64,000 nucleotides of DNA, from contig OY754465.1 of the NCBI GenBank assembly GCA_963575645.1, forward strand, positions 58,861,901-58,925,900, written 5' to 3'. Made by a program: the position numbers and the translations under genes. Source of the stretch: Xanthostigma xanthostigma (taxonomy: Eukaryota; Arthropoda; Insecta; Raphidioptera; Raphidiidae). A model generated the notes under the pieces. The model saw only the letters and a list, made by a program, of their open reading frames with translations. It had not been told where the DNA came from and searched no databases. Shown here one piece after another: positions 22,816-33,162 of the stretch. How positions within the stretch are numbered: the stretch's first letter is position 1; each line of letters starts with the position of its first letter.

Positions 22816-23042
22816 CCGTAAAAAGGCAAAAGGCAGTAAGTGACCAACTTATGAATTTGAGTAAATCAAGATTTACTAAAAATGTACTGCCCGTCTAGAA
22901 TTTTAGATTATTGAAACCAAAACATGGGGGAAACATTTTTTAAAGACAATAAAATTATTGCTGCAGCACTTACTGCTGTCGTTGGTTTCAGTATGAACTC
23001 ATTTTGTCATAACAAATGTCACTTACTGCCCTTTGCCTTTTA
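22816..23042. mobile_element. Small TIR element
   Basis: TAAAAAGGCAAAAGGCAGTA on the left mirrors CACTTACTGCCCTTTGCCTT on the right. Non-coding, about 227 bp. Confidence 0.5.
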
Positions 23043-23204
23043 AGGGCAGTATTGCGGTAACGCTATCTGAGGAAACCGGGGCCAAGTGCCAGCAATTGTA
23101 CCGTCTCCCCTATGCAAATCGGTTTCGTCAATGTACACACAAGGCGTTTTTTTGTCGCCGCACAATCTTTCATCTTTATTAACGCAGCGTCGGCCATTAC
23201 AAGA

Positions 23205-23350
23205 CCATCAACAGTCTACCATCGGTCAGAAACGCTTCGAGTGACCTCGCGAGCGCGCGCGCGCGGACGTCAGTAGACGGCTACACTCCTCACGCGTTCC
23301 GACGAGCGGCGTCGCGAGCGTCGTTGCCGACGTCGGTCGGCGATCACATT
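23205..23350. other. CpG-rich island-like segment
   Basis: Dense CG dinucleotides (CGCGAGCGCGCGCGCGCGG and several CGTCG/GTCGGCG runs) in otherwise A+T-rich DNA. It could be a host promoter, a 5' exon, or part of an unrecognised element. No ORF of useful length. Confidence 0.4.
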
Positions 23351-23618
23351 CGTCTCTGTCAACGCATACATACGACCGCAGAAAAACAAATGATGTTCGC
23401 TGTATCTTAATTTATATCAATGTTAAAAAACTGACACTTGACACATAACAAATATAATTAGTTAGCGAGGAGTTATTGCACGCAATATATACGTACAGTA
23501 AGACTCCTGTGGTTTACTATTGATTTGCATTTTGTCACGCTATGACTCACCCTACATGAGTTTTCTATAAATCAGATGCAAATATGAGCAGTGACGTAGT
23601 TAAAGAATACATTGTATA

Positions 23619-24384
23619 TACAGGTGTCCCATTAAGAATGGGACATAGAACAACCGCAAATTCTCCAATTCAAAATAAAACAATTAAGCACAATATGCTT
23701 AGATAAAATGTTACTCGCTCTACCAGTGGCGTACGGCAGGAGTAAGTAATGCTTGTACCCCTTCTAAATGTTACGCCGCTGTCTAAATTTTAATTTTGAC
23801 TATAATTTTAATTTTTTTTGATATTTTCTAAGTCAATAATGTACACTTGTTAGTTTGTTGTAAAGTCATTGGTTTTCGAGATATTCGCAGTTAAAGATAG
23901 ATAGACATGTACTTTTTATTTGTATTATTATTAATAATCATTTTTACAATTTTGTCTTAAAAAAACTGCGAATATCTCGAAAACCAATGACTTTACAACA
24001 AACTAACAAGTGTACATTATAGACTTAGAAAATATCAAAAAAATTAAAATTATAGTCAAAATTAAAATTTAGACAGCGGCGTAACATTTAGAAAGGGTAC
24101 AAGCATTACTTACTACTGCCGTACGCCACTGGTAGAGCGTACTGAACTAATTTTTTTATTGTTAGGTGCATTTTATGATATTTAACAAGTGTGCCGATTT
24201 GAGTAAAATTATACGGTGTATTAAAAAAATTATGGACATTAATAATTTTTCAGTTTTCAACTTCAACACTGCGTATTTCGGAAACGAGTAACATTTTATC
24301 TAAGCATATTTCGCTTAGTCGTTTTATTTTGAATTGGAGAATCTGCGGTTGTTCTATGTCACATTCTTAATGGGACACCCTGTA
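23619..24384. mobile_element. TA-flanked TIR element
   Basis: TACAGGTGTCCCATTAAG on the left, inverse CTTAATGGGACACCCTGTA on the right. The TIRs run about 100 bp to AAAATGTTACTCG / CGAGTAACATTTT, with TA on both flanks. This fits a Tc1/mariner-like MITE. It contains another palindromic element. Non-coding. Confidence 0.65.
23717..24139. mobile_element. Nested palindromic element
   Basis: GCTCTACCAGTGGCGTACGG and its inverse bound arms of nearly 190 bp that are almost exact inverses, with a short A+T-rich loop near 23915-23955. It sits inside the left portion of the 23619-24384 element, since only one side of the outer TIR is displaced. Confidence 0.65.
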
Positions 24385-24480
24385 TACTCTCTAAACATGG
24401 ATCAATGATTTTTCGCTAATTTCAAGTGTATATTCACTATTTGTCAGTGCTAGAATCGTACCACGCAGAATTAGTGAATA

Positions 24481-25079
24481 CTAGTGTGACCTGTGCGAAT
24501 TATTCGCACTAAATAAGTATAATAAATTATAATCACTTTACAAATTATTTTTTAAATATGATTGCAGGTATTCAATTCGTTTCTAATTTTGCACACTGCT
24601 TATAACGTTCTTCTTTTTATTGTATTACAATATGAAGCTCAGACGACAGATCGAAGAAATATTTTACTAAAATTGTCATATAGAGGCGCAAGTAGCAAAA
24701 GCGTTGAGCTAAGCCGTCAGATGGCATCATGCAGCATTGCTGTGACGTTGTTCAGCGTTGCTCGCTGTTCAAAATTAAAGCCGTCAGTTGGCAGTATGCA
24801 GTATTGTGTCTGTTGTATTACAATATGAAGGTCAGATGACAGATTGAAGTGTTGACGTTTTTTAAAAATTTTAGCCGTCAGATCGCAAACGTTGTTCAGC
24901 GTTGCTGTATTTTAATTAATTTAGAAAAACAAAAGCAATAATAAATTTTTTAGTTGTCGATGTCAGTAGAGCAAGCAATTATCTGTAAAATGATATATAA
25001 TTTATGTGGAGAAATTGTGAGGTTTTTTCTAAAAAGGGAGGCAAACATCTTTAACCTTATAGCGTATTAATATATATGA
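24481..25079 (-). mobile_element. Helitron family C, complete copy
   Basis: On the minus strand: A, then TC (25078-25079) ... CACACTAG (24481-24484), then no gap to T. The 3' hairpin GTGCGAATAATTCGCAC has a 7-bp stem eight bases before CTAG. No duplication is needed, as expected for Helitrons. The interior has several CATCTGAC/GCAACGCTG-type short repeats. No Rep/helicase frame; the 88-codon plus-strand frame recurs only as repeat sequence. Confidence 0.8.
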
Positions 25080-25343
25080 TAAAAATTCACTAATTATATA
25101 AGTGACCATTAAATGTCATCTGACATCAACAATTTTTTGATTACAATTTCTTTTTTAAATCTTTATTCATTTGTTACTTTCACTAGTATAATTAACTTTC
25201 ATATTTATACGACTAAAAATTGAATATAAATTAAAGGATTACAGAATTCGCGTCAAAAAAACATAACATTAATTCATTGTTATTTATGATCCTATGTCAT
25301 TGACTATAATTTAAAATCGGTAAAGAAACAATAGTATACACGT

Positions 25344-25900
25344 TAGGGATGAGATTATTAGCTACTTTCAAGTAACAGGTACTTTGGAGACTGCGACTTC
25401 CAAATACCTGTGATTTTTAACTGCGACCCGTGATCGCTGGTAACTTATGCGCATTCAGTGCAGATAATATATAAGCGACCAGCGTTCGCCGATCACATGA
25501 ATGACTGTGCACGTGCAGAGCAGAGATGTTAATATATTGATTTCAGCGAACAGTGATCACAGGTAAAATATCGTTCGGTGGTAAAACAGCCCATGCACAA
25601 TATTTTTATGTATTAGTATAACATTACACCTAAAAAATGCATGTAATGATGCATTATTGAAAGGTACGACTAAGTTATAAATATATAAAGTACATATTTT
25701 ACATTAGTGATCACATTTCTTTATTAAAATGGGTAATACATTTAGTTAAAAAAACCGGTAGTGAAATAGCGCTTGTGACGATTATTTTTTTGCTTAGCCG
25801 CTGGTTGGTAACAGGTAGCTACTCTGAAGTCACTGCAGTGAACCGTGAAATCTAAATATTAGCGACTAAGTAACAGGTAGTGAAATATCACTCATCTCTA
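25344..25900. mobile_element. hAT-type MITE with 8-bp duplication
   Basis: It is bounded by TAGGGATGAG and CTCATCTCTA and flanked on both sides by ATACACGT (25336-25343 and 25901-25908). An 8-bp duplication with a TAG(A/G)GATGAG-type terminus indicates hAT. Interior motifs AAGTAACAGGTA and CAGGTAGTGAAATATCACT recur near the two ends. 557 bp, non-coding. Confidence 0.85.
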
Positions 25901-25989
25901 ATACACGTAATGCTTTACTCTGAATGTATGAACATGAATAATAATAAGTATCTATAATAACTGTATGGAGGCGCCACACGTATAAAATC

Positions 25990-26210
25990 AGGGGTATCAC
26001 TATTCTGACAGTGAATTTTACTTGAATTCACTATTCCGGAAGTGAATCAGAAGTCACTATTTCAAATAATGACATTTTCACTATTTTAGTTTTAGAGAGT
26101 AAATTTAGTAGTGAAAATTCACTAATTTGTCGTGAAAATCACTGATTATCAAGTGAATACAGCTTCACTCTCTCAATTAGTGAAAATTTCACGAATTCAT
26201 GTTTAAAAAT
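25990..26210. repeat. Cluster of AGTGAA/TTCACT motifs
   Basis: About a dozen AGTGAA/TTCACT hexamers or one-base variants occur within roughly 200 bp, in both orientations. No terminal repeats were found. Function unknown. Confidence 0.55.
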
Positions 26211-26967
26211 CGGTAGGTACCTATTTTCTTGAGGTTTTTGCTTTTTTTAGCCAGAGCGCCAATCAAGGACCCCCCCCCCCCCTGTTTTCCAGGTCAGTGA
26301 ACTCCATACTGAGGGTCCCACAGTTTTTTCTCGGAAACTCCTTCAAATTAGGCCCCGTGAATTCCACCCCTTTGAAAAAAATTGTAAAAAATTTTGAACA
26401 CAACAGTTTTGTAGGATAATTAATTCTCTACAAAAAATCTTTCTTGTTTTTTTTTCTGTAAATGTGATACTTTAAGAATGATAGGCGTTCAAAGATGATC
26501 ACTTAAGGAAATTTTACGTAAATTTTCCATAAATAAATTTCTTGTAGTTGAGTAATTATCATATTGCGATGCAGTTGCGATACAATTGCGAAGTCACGCG
26601 TTTTGGGTACAAAAAGGCCTTTAAGAAGAACAGTTTTCACATTTTGAACGATTTCTTAAAATTTCTCCGTCTTAAAAAGCAATAAATTGAGTAGAAAATA
26701 AATATCAAAACCTACAAAAGCTGAAGATAAAAAGAAAAAACCGGCATGTATAGGAGAGAAAAACATGGAAATTCCTGAAGACATAATTCGATAACGGAAA
26801 TATGAAGTGAAGTAATTTCTCTTTTTGATCGCGAAGATTTTATGTTAAGCGAATTTCAAAGGAAAGATCTTTACACCTCGTGTATATGACTAAAGTATAC
26901 AATAGGTGTGTGAAAACTCTGACATGTACGGGATGAATGGGAAGGAAGTTTTGATATTTGGTAAATA
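26211..26967. other. Unassigned DNA
   Basis: Contains a C run at about 26271-26282. No gene or repeat boundary recognised. Confidence 0.4.
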
Positions 26968-27302
26968 AGTTTAAAATAAAATATTTTTAACAAAAAAATT
27001 GAACCAACTTCAAACAAAATATGCCCTAAAAAGTAAAAAATAATTGCGTATTTCCACGCATATAGCCATAGCAGCTGAGCGTGTTATAATAAAAAAAAAA
27101 AATTGCGTATTGAAATGTTTTGGAGTCGGTGTCACATCGAAATTCGAAAGTAGCAATTTAAATCTTACATGTCTCTAGTTCTCGGAATAGATTTCATTTT
27201 GGCTGACACCGACTCCAAAACATTTCAATACACAATTATTTTTTACTTTTTAGTGCATATTTTGAAGTCGGTTCAATTTTTTTGTTAAAAATATTTTATT
27301 TT
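26968..27302. repeat. Palindromic repeat
   Basis: AATATTTTTAACAAAAAAATTGAACC on the left is mirrored by TTCAATTTTTTTGTTAAAAA on the right. An inner pair AAATGTTTTGGAGTCGGTGT / ACACCGACTCCAAAACATTT surrounds a short loop, and a small extra segment (about 27058-27105) interrupts the left arm. Confidence 0.65.
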
Positions 27303-27563
27303 TCTCTTTTTAGTGTTAGATAAAGTATTGCAATGGGTAGGCCAAGTATGCGTGCCTTTAAAATTTGAAAGTTTCCCTCGATTTCTCCGGATTCCACCAT
27401 CAGATTCTGACTTGGTTCTGATGGGACCACCTCGGAAGTGCACTCTTTCGAATAAAAAAAAATTTTGAAAATCGGTCCATAATCGACGGAGAAATCGGTG
27501 AACATACATAAAAAAAAATATACAGTCGAACATAGAACCTCCTCCTTTTTTGAAGTCGGTTAA
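27303..27563 (+). repeat. Dispersed repeat tail (GAAGTCGGTTAA type)
   Basis: Ends with the phrase CCTCCTCCTTTTTTGAAGTCGG. The same ending recurs twice at 42430-42505. I associate this tail with a widespread lepidopteran repeat, from memory only. The 99- and 69-codon minus frames follow from the repeat. Confidence 0.5.
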
Positions 27564-27943
27564 TAAAAAAGATTCAATTCTCACCTGTTACTGAAATAAT
27601 GCAAACATTTACAACGCGTGTCTGGTGAAAAACTACATTTTCAATTACAAATTATAGCGTCGTTTAAAGAAGAAGAGAAAACGTGTGACTTCGTGGGAGA
27701 AGTGAAACTTCTTAAGAGTTATGAACTCGCTTCATTGATGCGTTACCAAAGTTTCTCTTATATTACCCCGCCGTTAAATCATTACCCCTTTAACGTTACA
27801 GCAAACATCAAACAGATCTATTCAAAATTGTAGGTAATTAAATTTTCCTGAATATACCACCGTCGGCGTCAATAACAAGATGTAAAACAAATCGATATTA
27901 GCTGTAAGTTAGCGTACCTAGCTCCAAACATCATTTGCTAACA
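27564..27943. other. Unassigned DNA with a 71-codon frame
   Basis: The frame 27618-27833 has no recognised motif and no supported start. Nothing else is seen. Confidence 0.35.
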
Positions 27944-28685
27944 TCTATACTAATATATAAAGCTGAAGAGTTTGTTTGTTTGTTTGGTTGAACGCGTGAA
28001 TTTTAGGGACTACTGGTTCAAATTGAAAAAAAAAACGTTTTGTTGGATAGCCCATTTATAGAGGAAGGCTATAGGCTATATAATATCGCGCTACGACAAA
28101 TAGGAGCGGAGCATCAATGAAAAATGTTGCAAAATGTATCTCAAAAACAGCTTCTATTCAGGTGAAATGCCGTAACTACATATATCAATATTAGGTCGTA
28201 CATTCACAAGCCCGGCTAGGTTAGTTGGTAAAGCATGCGAGTGTTAATATTAGGGTCGTGGGTTCGAGCCCCACGTTGGGCGAATATATTTTTATTTATT
28301 TTTTTTTTATTTCTCACATTGCTTTCTTCTAAGGCTTACATTTAAATTTATTTACGACTAATTAAAATTAAATAAATCTAATTAATACCTCATTTGAAAA
28401 CTGTTCTAACTATAGGTACCTATATAAAAATAATTATCCTACAGTGTTTTCAATTAAATATTTATTATATTTTATTAATTACAGTAATTATTTATTTAAA
28501 AGAATTTTATTACTTAAAAAAAAATACTGCTTTTTATCGACAAAAACTTTTGAACTGTAACTCCGATCATCATGAAATTTGGACACAACATTCATCTCGA
28601 TAAACTAAGATGAATGTGCGTACTCATGTCCCTCCCTTCCCCATTCGTTCTTTTGCACCCGTGTGAAACCGGACGGGACCGCTAG
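27944..28685 (+). mobile_element. Lep1-like Helitron carrying a tRNA-like gene
   Basis: Starts TCTATACTAATATATAAAGC after A and ends CGGGACCGCTAG before T, with the CCCG/CGGG hairpin close to the end. It includes TTTGTTTGTTTG near the 5' end and GGCTATAGGCTATATAA, matching the minus-strand copy 6998-7571. 742 bp, no Rep/helicase. A tRNA-Lys-derived sequence lies at 28210-28282. Confidence 0.8.
28210..28282 (+). tRNA. tRNA-Lys-derived pseudogene
   Basis: It is 73 nt long. The 7-bp acceptor (GCCCGGC with GTTGGGC, two G-U pairs) and the 5-bp T stem around TTCGAGC are intact. These halves look like animal tRNA-Lys(CTT) as I remember it. The anticodon arm is damaged (two mismatches) and the loop GTGTTAA would read GTT, not CTT. 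It is therefore probably a captured pseudogene, although the pol III boxes remain good. Confidence 0.6.
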
Positions 28686-29018
28686 TCTCTAATAAAACAG
28701 GGAATAGAGACATTTCAGAGTATAAAAATTAGGGGATAGCTGGATTTTTACATGAACCTTCCTTTCGTGGTTCTAAACCAAAAGTGCAAACCGATACATG
28801 TACAGCTAAAAATGTTACGCAGGATGAAAGGTCACAAAAACGTTTTTCGCGAAAATATCTTTAACGGTGACTTTTATGAAAAAAATAGAGGTTATAAAAT
28901 TTGTAGCTTAGAAAACTGTCTACAAAAAATATAGTATTACTTTTTTTCGTAAAACTAATGGTTTTCGATAAATTTGATTTTAAAAGTTGAAACGTTTATG
29001 TTTCATATGTCAGTTCGA
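28686..29018. other. Unassigned DNA
   Basis: The 60-codon frame at 28752 has no supporting evidence. Nothing else seen. Confidence 0.35.
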
Positions 29019-29064
29019 TTTTTAACGAAATTCGTGAAAGATCTTTCACGAATTTCGTTAAAAA
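29019..29064. repeat. Perfect 46-bp palindrome
   Basis: Every base pairs about the AGATCT centre at 29041/29042; the half-site runs TTTTTAACGAAATTCGTGAA and onward to the centre. It has no loop. It lies immediately left of a Penelope-like terminal repeat. Confidence 0.85.
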
Positions 29065-29069
29065 CAATT

Positions 29070-29245
29070 GGAAACTAAATAAGTATTAAATATTTTTTTA
29101 TATTTTTAGATCCATTCTGAAGAAGATCCAAATCGGGATCGAAACGTTAATGTATTAATTATATTTTGTTAATATATTGTCTAAAAAATTGGTCGATAAT
29201 TTTATTTATTGAAGAGTTCTAATCAGACGTTAACCAAAGATTTGA
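29070..29245 (+). mobile_element. Penelope-like terminal fragment
   Basis: Matches the right half of 18881-19135 and 57165-57365 (GAAACGTTAATGTATTAAT, GGTCGATAATTTTATTTATT, then AATCAGACGTTAACCAAAG). The left inverted arm is missing or replaced by the palindrome. Confidence 0.6.
29113..29152 (+). ncRNA. Hammerhead-ribozyme-like motif, family 3
   Basis: CATT (29113-29116), CTGAAGA (29117-29123), stem GATCC/GGATC, GAAACGTT (29141-29148), AATG (29149-29152). CATT pairs fully with AATG. Related copies at 19018-19057, 45266-45300 and 57221-57259 keep core and helix II but have weaker helix I. One unpaired A lies before helix II. In the autonomous copy this sequence also overlaps the end of the GIY-YIG reading frame, which could explain part of the conservation. 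Confidence 0.45.
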
Positions 29246-30273
29246 AAATAAACTAAATTATTTGTTGATATACCAAAAACGTAAAAATGTGTACATTTTA
29301 TAAGAAAACGAAACAAAGGAATAAGAAGTACCTTCACAACGCAAAGTTGTAATAAAATTAATATCGGAAGATTTATATGTAAGTTAAAGGGTACTATTAT
29401 CGTCGCCACAGAGACGGCGAATTTCTTTTCAATTTTTAATTAATTTTTCTTTAATAAAATCCAAAGGAAGTTGTGCCATTTTCAACTTTCGTTTTAAATC
29501 GTAAACAAAACAGCCACGTCCCACTCGCAAAATAAATATGTGGGGAACAAACAATCGTATACTTATTGTTCATAACAATATTTATTCCATGAAAATAAAA
29601 TATTACCACAAAACTTTTCTCGATAAATAAACTTGTATTTTATTTTATTTTTTCCAAACGGTATTTTTTCCTATCTCAACCATTACTGCATAATATATAA
29701 ACTTTGCAATCGTATTCTTTTGCTTGATAAACAGAGGGATGTGAAAAACACATTTTTTGCACGGCCTGCTATAAAATAACTACTTTCCAAGCCTGTATCC
29801 CAATAGATTGCAACATGGCCGAACCTGAACTCTCAGATATATAAAAATACTAGCTTTTATCCGCGACTTCCCCGCATGGAATCAGAGTGTACAATAGGTT
29901 ATTACACCGTTTTTTGAAAAGTGTTTTAAATGAATCCTAAAGTGATAAAGAAGCACTACAATTTTTATAAAATAGTGCCATAAAAAAAGAGGAAGATCAA
30001 AAATATCCTGGAGAAGTTATGGAACAAGGAACTATCTGGCTTCAAGTCAAAAATATGGCAAAAGATAGGAATAGATTCATAGACTATTCGAACTATATGC
30101 CGAAGTATAGACACGTTCAGGTGGCTTCCAAGAAAAAATAGGAAACATCTCCTTCAGAGGACATGGTTCTTGGAAATATACATATTTAAAACTGCCTAAG
30201 TCTGGCCAAAAAATGACATTTAAATTGTCACTCAGGACTGCCGTCTGCTTTTTGAAATATGACCCACCTGTAT
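29246..30273. other. Unassigned DNA, possible LINE scrap
   Basis: Between about 29985 and 30190 there is a less A+T-biased stretch that could be a decayed LINE or DNA-element remnant, but no frame is convincing. Nothing else seen. Confidence 0.3.
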
Positions 30274-30620
30274 ATTACCATTCCAACCCACAAGTGGGGT
30301 ATGGTACTAGTTTAGGTCACAAATAACTTTTCAAAATTTTACAATATCTTTTCGTTTTGAGTTCCCCCGAATCCAAAAAAAACATATTTTTGAAAAAACT
30401 CTGTGCATTTGTTTGTCTGTGCGGATCAAACGGATGAACGTATATTGAAAGCAAATTTTGGGAGGATGTTTGGTATGCAAATATGAAGAGCCCTAGCGTT
30501 TTTGTGAAAAATCGACGCAAGCGCAGAAGGGATATATGATATAACGATGTTTTTTTATGTAATAATAGTATATTTTTTGATAACGTTTTTTTATAGTGTT
30601 GCTTATTTCTATTTGAAGTT
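30274..30620 (-). repeat. Family A repeat, 3' half
   Basis: CCATTCCAACCCACAAGTGG at the left is the reverse of the family A end. It continues through TTTTACAATATCTTTTCGTT and TTTGGTATGCAAATATGAAG. The 119-codon minus frame is a repeat by-product. Confidence 0.6.
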
Positions 30621-30885
30621 GGATTAGCATTTTTTTGTTTTATCCCATCCCTAATATGCGCTTTCAAAAAGAGCATAATATTAAGAAATCACTATAGCAG
30701 GGCCGTATTAACTCACCTACAAATATCTGAAATATATCTGCACGTAGACAGCAAGTAAATAAAAGAAAAGAGCTTAGCGTTTTCTTTTTAGAAAACAGTC
30801 AAAATTAAACAATAAATGCATACAAATTGGTAAAACAATACATTAAAAAAAAGATGTAGACACGAGGATCTTGTTTTTGTTTTTA

Positions 30886-32146
30886 AGGCAGCTGCACACG
30901 AAGCTGGTTTTGCCGTTGGAATCGTTGCTGGGGATTGCGCTGGCTACAAGGATAGAAATAACATCACTACGGGCTCCGTATGTAAAGAAATCTTTCAGCG
31001 TAATTTTCACCAATTTCAAGAAGTCTGATTAACTTGAAATTTTGCACACATGTCAAGGGCCGATGACAATACAATTATTTCATAAAAATAAATTTGAATT
31101 TAAAAATTTTGAAAAAAATTATTTTTGATGTCGGATTGAGACTAAAAATTAAGAAAATAAAATAGACTTTAAAAAAACAAAAAAAAACACGCTTTAATAG
31201 CCAATCGAACTAAAAAGAAGAAAATAATTATTAACAAAATAATTCAATTAAGTATTGTAAAAAAGCGTGTGGTGCAGCCAATTACTATATTTTTATTATA
31301 ACACTAATTTTATAAATAGCAACCAATGAAAGAATTTTAAAAAAAATTGCGGTAGAATAAAAATAAACGCAAAGTGACAAAAATTGGGGCACAATTGAAA
31401 TAGAGATTTTAATTTTTTGCAGCATTTTTTAAATTTATTTAGTAACATTAAAGCCAACGGAAGCATTATTTTTCGAAAATCCTATCATACCATTTTAAAA
31501 AGACAGTTTCGTGACATTCTATTATAAATAACTTCAAAAACAGAGAAGACCCAAATCAAAAGATTTTTTGTTCCACTAATAATTAATTTATTAATAGACA
31601 ATTATAAACTAAATTTAATTACTTCGGAAATTTTCATAAAAAAAATTCGCATTCTTAGAAGAGGTCCGCACATGATGCTCGTTCGCGAGTATATGCCCGC
31701 TCGACCGCGACTGCATTACAGACGTAGCTCCACTTCTCCCACTTTTTACCATACTACGTCCAATTAATAATCTTGAATATCAAGCACACCACGCTTTTTT
31801 AATATAATTGAATTATTTTGTTAATAATATTATTATTTTCTACTTTTTAGTTCGGTTTGCTATTAAAGCATGTTTTTTTAGTTTTTTTTTAAACTACTGT
31901 TTGAGCAAGAACGAATCAGAAAACAGTATTTGCCACGTAGGCGACATGGACAAACGCCCACAAACAAACATGGCGTCGTAATGTGTGTTCAGAAACAATA
32001 AACGTTCACTTTTGTTAACATTCTGTCACCAAATTACTATACAAAAACAGCTTCAACACACGAATCGTGTGAAGCGACAACATAAAATCCAGCATCACAG
32101 CACGCTTGAAACCTAGCAAGGAATCTAGCGGCAAAACCAGCGACCT
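30886..32146 (+). mobile_element. Harbinger-like MITE, family B, with large insert
   Basis: Starts AGGCAGCTGCACACGAAGC after TTA and ends CCAGCGACCT before TAA; the right terminus has lost about 12 bases of TIR. Family B blocks flank (30886-30985 and about 31895-32146) a middle that includes the palindromic element at 31165-31880. Confidence 0.6.
31165..31880. repeat. Palindromic element sharing arms with 21310-21625
   Basis: Left arm (AAAAAACACGCTTTAATAGC, AACTAAAAAG, AATAATTCAATTA, AAAAAAGCGTGTGGTG) is mirrored at about 31780-31880. The loop is about 500 bp, much longer than in the 21310 copy. The arm sequence is shared, so they form one family with different loops. Confidence 0.6.
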
Positions 32147-32589
32147 TAATTTTTTACTTAAACCTACTCTGAATCACACCCCAATATTTGACTGTCGATT
32201 TATAAACACAATATTAAATTTTATTTTACTTTGTTAGTAATTGAAAGAGACAAAGTTTGTTAAATTTAATTTATTTTCAACATATTTTGAATTTTTAAAA
32301 GCTTTTCAAGGAAGTATCGTTTGTTTGATATAACAGCTTGACGCTATACTATATGTTGCGTAGTAAATGAAGTAGCTTTACTATTTAAAAGCATAGGCGT
32401 CGCTAGGAATAATGTTAGAGCCGCTCAAACTTTTAAATGATCGATGCCTAGTTGCAGAAAGCATTGTCAGAAAAAATAATTTGACAACGGCTTTAATTAG
32501 TGTCCTATTTATTTCTTCATTTCAGAATTTTAAATCGATCCCACTCCAGAAATAACTGATCGTTTGAATCGATATATTTTTAAAACTGT
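32147..32589. other. Unassigned DNA
   Basis: Nothing recognised. Confidence 0.4.
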
Positions 32590-33010
32590 GTATACATGTA
32601 TTTACCATAGTTTTTTAGTACAATTTTTACTTCGAAACAACATATTTTTACGCAATTTGAACAAAATTTAGCTTAAAAAACAGTCTTTTTCTATACAGAT
32701 TAATCAGTTGTGGTTGTGAGAGTACAATCTAATGTTCTACATGACAAGGAGTCTCACAACGACATTAGACTGCTCCTGTGTATATGTCACCGTAAAATTG
32801 TAAATACCGTTAGGTTGTAATCTGTCTCGCGAGATTGTGAACTGTCGAAAGATTGTGAACCTCAACGTAATAATAATACATAAAATTGTAAGCAGTACGT
32901 TGAGGTTCACAATCTTTCGACAGTTCACAATCTCGCGAGACAGATTACAATCTAACGATATTTACAATTTTACGGTGACATAATTAAATTATTACAATCT
33001 AAGGTCATTG
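32590..33010 (+). repeat. Family D repeat, uninterrupted copy
   Basis: Matches both parts of the 11640/12560 copy and shows the pre-insertion site of the 11786 element (CAATCTAATGT, one TAA). A long hairpin makes up its right half. Confidence 0.55.
32783..32983. repeat. Near-perfect long hairpin
   Basis: Arms of about 87 bp with roughly two mismatches and a loop of about 28 bp. The arms contain repeats of AGATTGTGAAC and the palindrome TCTCGCGAGA. A transcript from either strand would fold into a long double strand. Confidence 0.8.
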
Positions 33011-33039
33011 TCATATCAGATTTTTTGACATATAGAGTT

Positions 33040-33160
33040 TACACTGTATCACAATATTTAATACTAGACGTTACCCGCGTTAGCATATGCTTTAACGAAA
33101 ATTTTATTTTCTTTATTATATATGTCAAATGTCAATATGTCCCGTCGCCCAATTGGCTGC
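33040..33160 (-). repeat. Family A repeat, 5' fragment
   Basis: GACGTTACCCGCGTTAGC through CCCGTCGCCCAATTGGCTG is the reverse of the family A start. Family F begins immediately after. Confidence 0.55.
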
Positions 33161-33162
33161 AA

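Noticed and set aside
30317..30676. 119-codon minus-strand frame
   Set aside because: Lies over a family A repeat fragment; not open in other copies.
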